Below, in pieces: positions 10,330 to 23,512 of a stretch of 64,000 nt of DNA; the stretch's first letter is position 1; every line of letters starts with the position of its first letter. The notes below the pieces were generated by a model. It searched no databases and had not been told where the DNA came from. It saw only the letters and a program-made list of their open reading frames with translations. The DNA lies in NCBI GenBank assembly GCA_963971425.1, contig OZ020516.1, positions 13,318,593-13,382,592 on the forward strand, in the 5' to 3' direction. This DNA comes from Bryoerythrophyllum caledonicum (Eukaryota > Streptophyta > Bryopsida > Pottiales > Pottiaceae). The translations under genes and the position numbers were made by a program.

Positions 10330-13300
10330 AAATAAGATTGGCAAATTATGTAACTAGTATGGTATGGATGTTGGCATTAAAAAATGTGCCGCAATGGGTA
10401 GCTCAAACAAATCCAAAATGAACCCGACCCCATTTAAAGCACTCATGCAAGCCACCAACATAAAATACCGTAATCAGCCCATTCCTATGCTACATCAAAA
10501 CGAACCATACGTGTACCTAGGCACACATCTTGTCCCCTCACTAAAATGGAAGATACAAATTCATTTTACTTCCACAAAACTCGCCAAAGAATGCAAAGAA
10601 CTAACAACATGCACGGCCACTAAGAAGCAAAAAATAAATATGGTAGACACAGTACATAGACCCAGAGTAGCATACAATTTCTACGCAGTCTTATACTCTA
10701 TGCTTGCAATCAAAAAACTAGACAAAAAAATCATAGCTCTACATAAATCCATTTGTGGCCTCCCGAAATGTATGTCAAATGCCATAACCCAACTTCCACA
10801 AAATCTATTTGAATTAGAAGCTTTTTCTTTAAAAAATGCCTACCTTAGATGTATAGGAGAAGAACTTCAAAATACACTCAATGACAAAGGTAAACTAGGA
10901 AAGATTTGTAAAGGGCTCACCCATACTATCCTTGCCAAATGTGGCGGTGCTATAAACATTCCTTGAATAAACAAAGTGGATTGCATTAGATCACCAATCA
11001 CTTGTACATAGTTTCTACTAAAAAATGAAGCAAAAGTCTACCTTAAGAGCACGCTCACGGACTTTCTTTTAGAACCCTCACCTCTAGAGCATATATGGCT
11101 ACAAGAACCCAAAAATGTCACAAGAATTAACCAACATCTTTCCCAAAAACTCTTACAAAAACTTCTCTCGGCAAATATTATTGACTTAAAACAAATCACA
11201 TAACCATACGAAACACACATCATGAGTCACAATGACTTCAAAAAAATTCATGCTACACCATCCAAATTAGTAAAAAGCACTCTTAATATTGCTCAACAAC
11301 TATTTTGTTACCCCCCATGTACTAATACATGCGCCTCTCTATGTACCACACACCCAAACCCCTACACACTTAGAAACACATATGCCACCACCAACAATAA
11401 CATACATTCCAAAAACAACTCCCCACCAATCCACCCCCCACCACAGCCATCCTTCCTTCCCCCCCAATACACATCCTCAAAAACCCATCCACATATCCCA
11501 TAAATCTCATTCTTGACAAAACCATAGAAAACATATTGACTCAAATAAAATTATAAAAAATGATACCAAATATCTATGCTAATGGCAACACAACAACAAT
11601 ACCTACAACAAATGGTTATTCCAACAAAACTTCTTTCCATGGCATGACCAAAACACTTCCACCCATAATTCCACACAATTAAAACAATAATATCTAAACA
11701 TTCAAAACAAATCCTACTTAGAAATCATCCAACACACCACCCCTAAGAGCAATCTCGTGATTCAAGATTCGTTACCCCACCCATAATCATTCCTCCACCC
11801 ATAATCATTCCTCTCCTCAACATATACACAATCGAATGCAATACCAAAAAAGACATTCTCACATAAAAAAATACAACTAAAATTAATGAAGACCTCCCAC
11901 ATATATACGAAGACAACTGAAGACATCTAATCATTGTTTCCATCACTAGGCTCCAATGGCTTTGGAACCAATACCATAACAAATTACAAACTTCCACAAA
12001 TATAGAACCAACAACCCAACCATTCCAAACTAAAGCAGCTTGGCTATACCAAACATATAAATACCACATCCCAAAAATGACCCCCACAAACTTGCACAAT
12101 TCAAGTTACCCACGCCCATTCTAGACTCACTAATCTCATCTTTCAACATCCAACATTTATACTTCTCATCAGTGTCACCTGCCCCATCCAACTCAATAAA
12201 TTCCACTCACCCTTTGGCTCACCAGGAAAGGTCTTTTACCACAAATGGATTGGAAATGGTATCGCACACCTCAACAATGCAAAAGAAACGCAACAAGCAA
12301 TATATTGGACAAGACTTGCGGCCAAAAATGATCCAAAATACACCTCCACCCTTATTATCACACCGGATAAAAATTGGTACCAAAATATTAACCCACACTT
12401 AGGCCCATTCCTAGATTCTTACATCATTGCATTATTTGAGGCAAACTCAGTACCATATGAGTAACCCACTATCCCATCCAAAGCAAAAAGAAAACCTAGA
12501 CTCGAGCCATCCACCATACAAATACTATGCATACATCACCAAAATAATAACATTGGTACCACGGAACAACTTACTACACTTACCTCTATAACAAATAACC
12601 TTAACGTATGGCAAATATAGCCCCATCTACACCTTCTCAAACCCCAGTCAACCGCAACAAAAAATGGTCTCAACTTAAATATGCAAACATGACACAAACC
12701 CACCTCACTAGACCACCATCCTTTCCAACATACCATGACTATACCCCCTTAAAATTTGATCCCGCATATAGATATTACATAGTTGGCTCCTTCAAAGAAC
12801 TAACATAAGTAAGCATGGGATAGAGGCATAGAGAAAAAGCACAATATGGCATCTATAACCTCACTAAAGAAATTAAAATATCCAAAAGACTACATGGACT
12901 TTAAAATATCCTTAGAGCATAAATTATGGGCCTCCATAAAACCCTCCAAATTATCACTACACAATACACTTATGAACCGGCACACATCTTTACATGTCTT
13001 ATATCAATTAAACACACAAATAACACATCCTACCCTCCACAATAACCACCCAGACCAAGCCATACTAATATCTATGGTTCAATTGCTACAAAATTGCACA
13101 CAAACTACAACCCTCCATAAAATCAAAGCACATGTCAACATAGAAGGAAATGAACAAGCGGATAAACTAGCTAAAGAAGGATTAGGTAAATCCCATAGAA
13201 ATGCCAAATACCCGCATGAACATGCCCACGCTACCCCATACTACTTCCAAAGAGAAAGTTGGTCTTCTATGGAAGACACCCCGGACAAAGGCCCCTTTAG

Positions 13301-14460
13301 ATTTCTGGACAAATATCTCAAAAAACAAGACCGAATCCACAATCTAGATTTAATCTTGGAAAGTTTTCCTAACATAGCCAAATGGACTGATATCAACAAC
13401 ATTGATAACAAACTCTCTACAATTTTTTGGAAAAACTCCACAATCACAAATCCACAAAAAACATGCCTTATCAAATTTCGTACTAGACAATATATGGGAA
13501 ATGCCCGCAAACAACTTTTCTTTGGAATAGAAAGATTTCCATCCATAACATACCCAATATGCGCCTCCACGGACCCAGACACATGGCTACACGTACTCCT
13601 CAAATGCCAAAACCATCACATATTACACTCCCTAATTGTCAAAAGGCACAATAAAGCGACATGGGAAATCCAAAAACTAATAATATCCTCAAATAAATCA
13701 CAATGCTTCATACTTATGAACGCCGAAACCTTCAACAACAAACCACAAGAAAACACAGTTCCTCCATGGCTACTTCCATGCACATGTGGAACCCAAAGAT
13801 GTCATTGTAATGTCAGATTTAAACCAGACATACTATGCGTCAAGGACTACCGTATGAAGAACCCCCACCGAACCACATAAATACAAACCTTATTATCCAA
13901 TTTATGGAATTCAAATATTGCAACGATAGATTTTTCCCACAAACAATCAATTTTTTTTTAATAAGTATCAACCACTTGTTAATGACATTGCCGCCCAGCG
14001 CTAGAAGGTTGACCACCTTGTTGTCATCGCCGCTAGAGCTAGAGCTCCTACCTTTAACCCTTTATGAAAACTCTCAAAAAACATTCAATATTCCCATTAA
14101 CCAAATTCAAAAGACATTCACAAAAATTAACACCATTGCTATTCAACATGCAATATCCATACTTCTACACAAACAAGAACTCAAAAATGACCAACCTCTT
14201 CCTAAACTATATGATATCCTCTAAAGTCCTCTCAAAATATACATCTTCCTCATCACGTCTTCTCTTGGAATTGAGCCATGAGGCCCTGGTTGGTTCTCGA
14301 TTACTAGTTACTAGTTATTGGTTATTGGCCACATAGTGTCTACCCTCAAGAGGGAGAAGTGCTACTAAACCTATGTCCGGTGGACATGAATTTAGTGGTG
14401 GAAGATACAGACACTTTATTCACTCCAACCCCCTTCGGGAACCGGAATTCTTCTTCTAGT
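10330..14460 (+). mobile_element. Degenerate LINE with RNase H, 5'-truncated
   Basis: Frames at 10364-10966 (YLGTHLVPSLKWK, the region after the reverse transcriptase catalytic core) and 12846-13880 belong to one LINE second ORF. The second frame has an RNase H C-terminal motif, HKIKAHVNIEGNEQAD, then a cysteine/histidine block near 13560-13620. The 11000-12840 stretch is broken by many stops and holds no long frame. A final piece (about 14060-14224) is shared with the copy at 17481. The 3' tail (about 14330-14460) has the CCTATGTCC hairpin and ends CTTCTTC, as in the SINE at 3226-3573. The endonuclease and most of the reverse transcriptase are missing. Inactive. Confidence 0.75.
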
Positions 14461-15545
14461 TTTTCCTTCTATGTGAGGTTGTGATAAACATACCTTGACT
14501 CAAAATAATTATATATTTTTCCATTACTTATTGCATAAATTTTATTGATCTGAGGTCTACCATGTGTTAGGTCATTGCATGCTAAACATCATAAGTAATA
14601 TAGCAGTTCATGAATAAAAGAAAAAGGCCTTGCAATAATCAGAGGTATAAAATGCAACATTTGCTTAGCAAAGCTATAAATTTTTTTTACATAGGTAATT
14701 ATTGGATAAAAAAATCTGAATGGTAGATAAGAGAATCATGCCTTATTGTCATAGGTGGAAAAAATAATTTAAAATAAAATAAAAATCTAATTACTGTGTA
14801 CTTTTTATTAATATTAGTGAGGATTGCCACAAACTTTCTTTCACTGTTGCCTGCCCCAAAAAATTGTACTATATTTTTTCTATGGTAGTACTATTCAACT
14901 TTACATATTATCCTTGCCAGCTTTCCAAAAGTTTAGCTTTTGATGTTTAAAGTGCCATTTTTTTCCCCATAAATCCAAAAAATAAATAAATATACCTCTA
15001 CAAAGCTTATCAAACTTTCTAATCTAAACACAATTTTAAAAAATAAATAATACTCAAAATTAAATTCTTAGGAACTTGCTCAAATCTCATTCGATCCCCA
15101 CATGAACCCTCAATCTTTTTGGGGTTAATATAGTAGTGTCAATGTTATATTAGAAAGAATTAAAATTCCACAAGAACATGAAATCGCTTCCATAAAGCCC
15201 ACTATCAAGAAAGTCCTCTAGTGAAAGTCCATATTGATTCAATATTGATACAAGATTTATGTAGTTCAATATGATTCTTACAAAATTATTGTATGAAACA
15301 AAATTAGTATGAATCTTCATATATCCAAAATTAGTATAAATCTTTAAATAATCTTCAAATAACCTTGGTACAATATATTGATTTGTAATTTGTTGAGAAT
15401 ATATATTTTAGATTTCAGATTACCGGAATAATATTAAGTATCACAACCAACATTATATCTTTCTATAAAATAAATTTTCTAATGGACATCATCAATATCC
15501 AGGTGATAACTAGGGACTTAACTAGAAGATAATTGGGAGATATCC
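14461..15545. other. Very AT-rich spacer, nothing recognised
   Basis: Over a kilobase of AT-rich sequence with no frame over 60 codons of interest. It could include degraded retroelement internal sequence just before the LTR at 15559. Confidence 0.45.
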
Positions 15546-15558
15546 CCGAGGAGGGGGA

Positions 15559-16168
15559 TGTTGTGCACAAACACATTGTGCAAAGATAACATTGTGCAAA
15601 GATAACATCGTGCCAACATGTGAGAACGCACAATTAACAACAAATCTAGAGCAACGGTGACCAAACCATCCCCGTTATCTCCGTAAACAACAAAAACAAT
15701 AGTTCTCAAAAGAAACTATCAACCACTTAGCAACCTAGGCTGGGAAAAAGAAATAAATACCCAGACCACAACATTTAGTAATTGGTCTACACGGACCCTT
15801 TTACTAATAAATAAGTGCAAAACACTGATAAATCACAATAAGTCAAGTCCATGCAACTTTTCAAGAGTGAAAGCATGATATCAATGATGTTAATGATGTG
15901 CAACATGCACACATCCTCACCTCATCACGTGGGAGACTCAACTTGAGAAAGATGAGTCTCCCCCAACCACACGTGAAGGTCATTTGGGCTTTAAGTCCCA
16001 AAAGAGGGATCAAAAGACACCACTGTTGACCTAGCCGTCACGGCACTAATCCTAATTCTAATCACTAATTAGAGCTAAGTTTTACACCTTCCAGTAACTC
16101 CACAACTCCCTAGGTGGGTTCTAACCGGAAAGCACTTACACAAACGCCTCCATGCGCCGATCCTGACA
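15559..16168 (+). mobile_element. Ty3/gypsy-type LTR
   Basis: A 610-bp LTR running TGTTGTGCACAAAC... to ...GATCCTGACA. It is homologous along its length to the reverse complement of 9730-10313. A purine-rich tract (GAGGAGGGGGA) sits immediately left of the TG, as expected for the polypurine tract before a 3' LTR, so I read the sense strand as plus. No coding domain flanks it and no target duplication was found. Old and incomplete. Confidence 0.7.
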
Positions 16169-16239
16169 AGGACAAGGACTTTATTTTCACTTTTACAATT
16201 TTAGTTAATTGACCTAAACTTACATTATCCGTAGAGGAC

Positions 16240-16480
16240 AAAGGATTAGTATACTACTCTAAATATTACATTCAGTGTAAGGACACTATGTAACTTATAA
16301 ATGCTATGATTCTTTAGTCTCAATGAACATTTTTACCAACCATGTTTACAATGATCACCCTCTTTAAGTAGTATGGATAGTTATACTCTTAGCAAAAATA
16401 TTCATCAAAAGTAAAAAGTTATAGCGCTTCCAAATCATAAAGTACCACTACACTAAACATAAAATTCGGTGTAGTATTGA
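16240..16480. mobile_element. MITE family M1, copy 1
   Basis: Shares TTATAAATGCTATGA, TTTACAATGATC, CCTCTTTAAGTAGTATGGAT and AAAAAGTTATAGC blocks with copies at 17378-18030 and 61437-61667. Its ends carry CTACTC/CACTACACTAAA-type sequence in inverted orientation. Non-coding. Confidence 0.6.
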
Positions 16481-16815
16481 ACATCAACACAATATGAAGT
16501 ATGCAACTAATATTGTATATTATACCAACATTACAATATACAACATCATAAGTTTTTCAATAGTCAGTATAAATCAAAGCGGCACTATCTTGTGAGCGGT
16601 GAGTGCTCAGAGGTAAGTGGTGGGTAAAAACAAAATAAGAAAAAATAATTGTTTGTATTTTTTTCAAAAAACATGAAAGAGTTGGCTATCACTAAACCAT
16701 AAACTTCAAAATTTAAACACTCAACTCTAACTCTTAAAACCCTAGATCCTAAATTTGATTGCTCAATGCTCACCGCTCACCATTTACGGCTTACAAGATA
16801 GTATTCCTCGTATAA

Positions 16816-17369
16816 GGGCCGCTTCACACTTGGTGGCCAAGTCGAGTGGCCGTCGATTTCCACCAATGAGATTGCTAGAATGGCCAAAGTCCAAACTTTG
16901 GGCCTTCACACTTGTGCCCAAACTCCAAAGGCCGTCATCCTACATGGCAACATTTTTGGGCTATTTTGGCGCCAAGGCGACGGCCTCTCGAGCAAAACTT
17001 GGGTCGCCCATTATAGCGGACCTAAACAACAATCGGGAGTCCCTCAAATTTTTTAATAAATTAATCCAAAACTGACAAGATCTGGACCGTTAGATGAAAG
17101 AGGCCGAATTTTTAGCTGATTTTTTTTGGCTGATTTTTTTAGTTGACTTTTTTGGGCTGATTTTCTTTGGCATAATGATATGGAGTTTGGACTTTGGACT
17201 TGGCCTTTGGGGCTTCACACCACGACCGGCCAAACCTTCCATCTATATTATTTAATGTATTTTTTTGGCAAAAAAGTTTGGCCTCTCGCCATAGTTTGGC
17301 CACTTGCCATAGTTTGGCCACTCATTTTGACGGACGGTCACTTGACTTGGGCATAGTGTGAAGCAGCCC
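16816..17369. mobile_element. Tourist-like (PIF/Harbinger) MITE
   Basis: The left end GGGCCGCTTCACACTTGG is mirrored by the right end, which on the other strand reads GGGCTGCTTCACACTATG. Both flanks are TAA, the TWA target-site type of PIF/Harbinger elements. The 554-bp interior is non-coding, with local inverted copies of GGCCAAAC/GTTTGGCC motifs. Confidence 0.65.
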
Positions 17370-17377
17370 TAAATCAC

Positions 17378-18030
17378 TACACTAAAGCTGGTATTTAGTG
17401 TTAATCACACTAATTTGTTTATAAATGCTGTAAGTTTTTACTCCTTATGAATACTTTTACCCACTTTATTTACAATTATTCCTAAGTCTCGAAAAAACAT
17501 TCAATATCCCCATCAATCAAATCAAAAAGACATTCACAAAAATTAACACAATTGCTATCCAACATGCGATGTCCATTCTCCTTCACAAACAGAAAATTGA
17601 AAATAACCAACCTCTCCCCGAACTAAACGATACCTCCTAAAACCTCCCAAAGCACACACTTAACTCCCCACATATCATCTCGTCAAAATATGCGTTGTGG
17701 CTCTAACATTGGTCCTAGGTCCGTAGTTACTGGTTACATACTTTTTATTACATAGCATCTACCCTCGAGAGGAGAGAGTAGTTCCATACTACTAAACCTA
17801 TGTCTCGTGGACATTGGTTTAGTGGTGGAATAAATAGACACTTCATTCACTCCGGCCCCCTTAAGTGAAACCGAAGTGCTTCTTCTTACAATGATCCCCC
17901 TCCTTAAGTAGTACAGAGAGGTGCGCTCGAAGCAAAAAAAAATCTTCAAAAGTTAAAAGTTATAGCATTTTCAAAACAATTAGTTTGGATACACTAGTGA
18001 CCATCTTTAGTGTACTGACCTTCAATTTAA
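17378..18030. mobile_element. MITE family M1, copy 2, split by a LINE
   Basis: The left part (17378-17480) and right part (17889-18030) together cover the M1 family seen at 16240 and 61437. The ends read CACTACACTAAA and TTTAGTGTACTGACC. The LINE fragment at 17481-17888 lies inside it. Confidence 0.6.
17481..17888 (+). mobile_element. 5'-truncated LINE copy inside a MITE
   Basis: Matches the last part of the LINE at 10330-14460: the end of its second ORF (frame containing FTKINTIAIQHAMSILLHKQ) and the 3' tail ending CTTCTTCTT. It is flanked by ACAATTATTCC and ACAATGATCCC, probably a diverged 11-bp target duplication. Insertion came after the M1 MITE. Confidence 0.65.
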
Positions 18031-18059
18031 GGATTTTCCTGATGCACTTGTCAATCAAG

Positions 18060-19545
18060 TGGGTTTATGACTTGCTCAGGCTTGGACAAGGGGAAAAAGC
18101 TTGCGCGGCGATGGGACCGTGATCCTGCGGCACTGCAACGAGTGACGGTGGCGTCACCGCGCAACAACCCTAAAACAATTTCAGGATTCCTGTCTCTCCT
18201 CCCGAACCGCTAGCCGCCTCTAAACTGGCATCCTCTTTCCGCCAGGATCCGCCTCCGCCAATCACATCCTCAAATCCCTAGTGGCCCCCACTTAATATCT
18301 AGAAGATGCGTAGATTCCAGTCCACTCAAAGTCTTCATCGGTAGCAACGATGCATCCAGAACGTAGATTCCATGCAGCGAGAGGTATCCCTTACAACTCT
18401 GGTCCCTCCACAAAATCACAAAATCACAAAAATTATGCCACAAAATCTCCGAAACACGTAGATCCCAAACTCCTCTAGGGTTGGAAATCTTCGTCCTAGA
18501 TACAATTTTTATATTACGTAGATCCTCACGGCAATAGGTGATTAACCCCTAAAGGCCCACAATATTTTAGCACCCAAACTCATTGAAAATTGCCAGTTTC
18601 AATGCATTCAACACAAAATGCAAATAATTATAGTTTTAACTTATCTAACTGTAGGATCTTGTACTAGGATTGTACAAGTGTGAATAGTGAAAATTTTGTT
18701 CACTTTGAATGCACGGATTGAAAGATATCAGCCTTTGAAGTGAGGCATGAACTCTTCTTGAGGTCATACTAAACACCTTCAACAAACTTTGACCACCTCC
18801 TATGGCAACTTTTTGCACTACGGTCTGTGATTTTTTAATGTTAACTTATAAAGGAATATGTTAGGCGGATGTGTACCAAATTTTAGAGTAGAAGAGGGCT
18901 AGAAGATGTCCTTAAAAATCCTGCAATGCAACTATGTGCTAAGAATAAACTACTACTAAACCTCTATCTCGTGGACATTGGTTCAGTGGTGGATCAAATA
19001 AACATTTTTTCACTCCGGCTCCCTCACGAGAACCGGAGTTATTCTTCTTCTTGAGAATAAACAACACACTTCATGTTTTGAATACATCATATACTTCTCA
19101 TATTTTTTAAATCTAAAAATCCGTACGGTAGATACAAAGATTTCCATTCCATTTCCAAGAGGATTTTTTTTTTAAATGAACAAAAACTTGAATTTCTATT
19201 GAATTTAGAATCAAATAAAAGTGTTGCTACCCTATTCGTTGTATGTCACACTAAATTGCTACACAATTTGTGTATGTTATCGAAAAAAAATTGCAACTTT
19301 TGAAGCATAAGTCAATGGATTCCTACAAAAATGATGTCTACGGAAAGCTAATACAAAGCTGCCAAATCAATTAAAAAATCTCAAAAAATCATGCCTAAAT
19401 TTGAGATCGTAAAACCTTGCCTAAACTCAAAATGTCCCCCAAGGGAGCATTGGACCTTTAAGGGTTAACTCCTTAACGTCAAAGGGACCAAAAAGTTGTC
19501 AAAGAGACTGGTTTTCAACGAGCCATTGTTGATTGAATTGTTGAA
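18060..19545. repeat. Dispersed repeat fragments
   Basis: A segment near 18440-18545 (ACGTAGATCC, CTTCGTCC, AATAGGTGATT) recurs near 19715-19830. A LINE/SINE-type 3' tail lies at about 18955-19055. The part around 18690-18950 resembles 2400-2640. No coding sequence was seen. Confidence 0.4.
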
Positions 19546-19839
19546 TTGATTTTCACTAGTCAGTGCGGCAATGCACATTGCTTTCCTCCATCTTACCCAT
19601 CTTCTCGATCTCCAATCCCTCGAGGCAATAACACACCATACAATGATTTTTGTGAAAAAGTCAACAATGAAATGTACCCTCCGTGTAGATGCTGTTTACT
19701 TTTTTTGCAACTGATTCGTAGATCCCAAACTCTAAATCGTCGTTCGTAGAACGTCGTCGGAGGGTCAGAGAAGAATCTTCGTCCGAGAAAGAATTCTAAA
19801 ATCACGTAGATCCTCGCGGGAATAGGTGATTGAATATGC

Positions 19840-21134
19840 AAACCCCGAAAAACACTGAGAATGAACATCTGCGAGTTCGGTGACAGTAACGAGGTAGGCA
19901 GGAAGTGGTGATGGTCCCCACACGAACCACGCTGCTCTCGCCTCCGACCTGAGAGAAGGCCATGCTCTTTTAGTGCAACAAAAGGAGGGGGTTTGCTGCA
20001 CGTCCTGGTTTTCGGAGGAGCAGGGCACCTGGCTGCTTGTGGCCGCAGCACCGGACTGGCATTAGGTAGGGCGTGGTTAGTCATTCCACCTCAACAGTGT
20101 GTTCCTTCCTCTTCAGCCGCCAAATCCACCTCAAGTGCGTCCCAGTTCCCAGCTGATGTTGAATCTGGTGAGTATATAGACATTGTTTTGGCCTGGTTTC
20201 CTGTGTTGTTTTGTGGTTTTGATCTTGAGGAGATGCGGTGTGGGGTCTTGGGGTGGCGGCTCCTTCCTTTGGGGTGAGGTTAGTTGGCGATCATCGGTGT
20301 TTGCAGTTTGATGCTCTTTTTGGGAGGGTTTTGTTTTAGTTGGCGAGGTTGTTTTAGTGTGTTCTGGGGGTGGTTTCGGAAGCCTGATCTTGTTTTATTT
20401 TTTAAATTTTTTTGTAGAGGTTTCTGATTTGGGGTTATGGATCTCTTGAGTGGCGAGGTGAGGTTGAATTTTGCTCTTTTGAGGGGCTAGGTTAGGCTGG
20501 ATGGGCGGTGGTTCTTGTGTTGGATGTGGATTGTTACGCGTTGCGGCGGTTGGTTAGGTGTTTGAGGTGGTTTGCGTGAGATTCTCCTGATGTGAATTTG
20601 GTTTGATTTTTGGATGGCTTAGGGTGTGTTGATGTAATCAGTGGATTAGTTGCTTCTTGTGATGTGTTTTGACGGCTTTGGTCTCTTGCACCGGCGATTA
20701 GTAATGTAGTGGTGGTTCACGAGGCTAGTTGCAGTGTTACTAGACGCCAACCAACTCGGATAGCGACTTGTGATTTTTTAGAGGTTGTGAAGCGGAGGTT
20801 TGTTGCGTGAGATTAGATTTTAGTTCTCTTAGACAGTGTCAGTCGTTTTTGTTGTTCAAGTCGGTTTTTTTCTTCCCAGCTGCGTGCGTCGTTGGTACTG
20901 GCATCTTGTGACCTAGATTTGGGCTTTCACGATTGAAATTCTTTTGTACGTGTCTGCTATGAGGTGTAGACTTTTCTAGAGGTAGTTTTGCACCCTCGTA
21001 TGTAATTTTATACTGTCCTGGGGAATGGTGAAGTTGTGAATTACCGACGAGTTCTGTTCTTTTGCGCAGTGAGCAGGTATTGCTGTAAGGAAACGGAATT
21101 CGTGACTGTCAGGCACGTTGTAATGCACGTCAAG
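19840..21134 (+). promoter_or_regulatory. Promoter, leader exon and leader intron of the ER coiled-coil gene
   Basis: A GC-richer stretch ends at a strong donor, TCTG|GTGAGT (intron from 20168). The next good acceptor is GCGCAG (exon from 21070), giving a leader intron of about 900 bp that is T/G-rich. A non-coding first exon therefore probably lies within about 19990-20167. The transcription start is not placed. Confidence 0.5.
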
Positions 21135-22474
21135 ATGGCGACTTCAAGATCATTGCTAGTGGTTGTCCTCCTCGGCTTGGTTTGTAGCGTGGCAAGGGCA
21201 GACGAAGGTATCCCTCCGTCATACGAGTATGGCAACGAAATAGTAGCCCTGAAGTCGAAGCTCAGCGCACTCGAGGAAGGGCTGAAGCACAAGGAGCTGA
21301 GCCTGTCCGAGAAGGAGTCCAAGATCGGCCAGTTGGAGCAAGAATTGGACGCTCTGCGCACACGCAAGGAAGAAACCGAAGATACGAAGCTTGCCGAGTT
21401 GAAGATCGATTCAGCCATGTCAAAGGTCCGGGAGCTGGAGTCCCAGGTGCAATCCCTGCAAGAAGAAGCGGACAAGCTTAGGGTCGAGGCAGAGCTGCAC
21501 GCGAACCGCGCAAAGACGGTGGAAGACACAGCAGCCGGTCACTTGACCGAGAAGGAACAGGCTGTCAAGGCGCTGGAAGATCAGAAGGTTCGTCTCCAGA
21601 GGGCGGAGCGCGGGCTCCAAATCGCCGAAGCTGCCATGTTGAAGGCGACAGCAGAAGCTGAGGAGAAGGCCAAGCGACTTGACGACCTTCACCAGGCGTG
21701 GTTGCCGGCATGGGCCGGCACCCACGCTGAGACTCTCACCAAAACCGCCTCCGATCGCTGGTCGACTCACGCGGACCCTGTGGTGAAGAACCTCCAGAGG
21801 TCGGCTTCCTCCAAAGCTGCTGATGCGCACGAATACATCAAGCCCCATCTTGACACTTTTCATACCAAGGTCAACCCGCTCATCAAGGAGAAGTGGCAGA
21901 AGCTCGCTGCTGCTGCTGCTCCCCATCTCGAGACTGTGAAGAAGGCTGGCGTCTCGTCCCGCGAGTACATCGCACCTCATGTGGAGACAGTTCAGAAGAC
22001 CGTCAACCCCTACGTCGAGGTAATTGTTCGATCACCTCTTCTCCTTGGAATCTGTAGTCACGTGGTATATAGATTGACAGGGTTTTCCATGTGCAGGCTG
22101 CCAAGTTGAAGAGCCAGCCCTATGTAGACCAGGCGAAGACGCTCGCTGCGCCTCATTTGGAGAGAGTGAACACGCTGGCCGGTCCTCACTACCGCCGCGC
22201 CCTGGCCGCCGCGAACAGCTACCACGAGCAGGTGCAGAGCCACTTGACGGAGAAGCTGCGGCAGTACGGCGTGCCAGCGACGAAGGATTTCATCTGGTTT
22301 TTGGCCGCCGCGCTTCTGGCCCTGCCCTTCGTCACTGTCTTCATGTTTCTTCGGTCACTGTTTGCTCCCAAGACGGTTGTACATCACAAGAGGCACCGAA
22401 GCTCCCACAGCGGATCATCCACCAGCAAGAAGCCCAGAAGGTCCCGGCAAGCCGACAAGCAGGAACTGAAGTAG
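21135..22474 (+). CDS. ER-anchored coiled-coil protein, At2g24420/At4g31340-like
   Basis: Two coding exons, 21135-22019 and 22097-22474, joined GAG|GCT in phase, give 420 residues. The ATG at 21135 is preferred over an in-frame one at 21036 because a signal peptide follows directly (MATSRSLLVVVLLGLVCSVA, then RADEG). Residues about 45-195 are heptad-rich coiled coil. Next come LHQAWLPAWAGTH and repeated PHLETV/PYVDQ-type segments (about 255-320). A hydrophobic anchor FIWFLAAALLALPFVTVFMF lies at about 360-379, followed by a basic lysine/arginine/serine tail. This order matches plant proteins loosely annotated as myosin-heavy-chain- or DNA-repair-ATPase-like, whose biochemical role is unknown to me. 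The signal peptide plus C-terminal anchor suggests the ER or nuclear envelope. Confidence 0.88.
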
Positions 22475-23068
22475 AACGCGACATGTTGTGTTTGTCTACA
22501 CAGGCAGCAACGAGGTGTTTTTCACTTCACTTTTTTCTGTTGCAAGTATTATCTCGAAATAATCATGGGAAAGTTCGAGTTAGTGGCCATTTTTGGGAGT
22601 TGTAGCCTTGTGTTGTAGCCGAGGCTTTTTCTTTGCAGATCTTGAAGGACTTGTACGAGTAATACTGTGTGCGTCTATGGCCTAGTTTTCACTCAGTAGT
22701 ATCGTTGGAGTTTCTTAATTAGCACTTGGGTACCTAGTACCTGTCCATAACCAGGTTGTGATTGTAATGTTTCAGGACAGGTATTCAAGGTTTGATGTAG
22801 AAGTGCGTTTGAGATTTTAGCTCTTTGTTCTGATAACTCTAGAATCATGACAAGTTGTAAAGAAATCGTCTGCTATGACTACTTTTATTTCCTCTTGGTG
22901 TCTGCTTCCGATTCGAATGTATTCTTAGGGTCGTTCGGTGTTTTGCACGGTTTGATGACGATGTTTAAGATACAGTGCAATCTTTCTTGGTTGATTCAGT
23001 ATGATCGCTAGAGCATAATCCTTGGATAACTGGCAGTAGAATTACTTTAATGGAAAGAGGAACGTCAA
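22475..23068 (+). other. 3' flank of the ER coiled-coil gene
   Basis: T-rich, non-coding, probably holding the 3' UTR over the first few hundred bases. No sharp polyadenylation signal stands out. Confidence 0.4.
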
Positions 23069-23199
23069 GACCTCATTCTTGTCTCTAGCATGTCGTCCGA
23101 AATTAGTTGGAAGACCTCATTCTTGTCTCTAGCATGTCGTCCGAAATTAGTTGGAAGACCTCATTCTTGTCTCTAGCATGTCGTCCGAAATTAGTTGGA
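23069..23199 (+). repeat. Minisatellite, 44-bp unit x 3
   Basis: The unit begins GACCTCATTCTTGTCTCTAG and ends AATTAGTTGGAA. Three head-to-tail copies read as identical, the last lacking one final base. Perfect identity implies recent expansion. Confidence 0.9.
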
Positions 23200-23296
23200 T
23201 GTAAGGAAGGGTTCAGGGAAGCTTGATTGTGAGGGACAAATGTTCTGCATCAGTCCATCCTTAGCATAGTTCATGTGTTTGTTTGGTCTACGGTCT

Positions 23297-23512
23297 TATA
23301 TTCAACTACACCAAACACTGAATATAGTGGATTCATAATTGATGTGGATCATCCACACTAATTTGCATCAAGCACATGCATGTCAGAATCTGGCTGTATG
23401 TTTTCAAGCAAGTGTGTGCCTGTCGCTGATTGGATTGAAATTTTCAATTAGTGTAGCAACTTGAACTACTTTAGTCCACACTACATGCAGTGTTTTGTGT
23501 AGTTTACTGACC
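23297..23512. mobile_element. MITE with about 27-bp inverted termini
   Basis: The left end has AACTACACCAAACACTG followed by AATATAGTGG. The right end on the other strand has AACTACACAAAACACTG followed by CATGTAGTG. Non-coding, about 216 bp. The termini resemble those of the M1 MITEs. Confidence 0.6.

Noticed and set aside
19593-20084. A 163-codon minus-strand frame upstream of the ER coiled-coil gene
   Set aside because: Overlaps the probable promoter and leader exon of that gene and contains no family motif; judged a chance frame.
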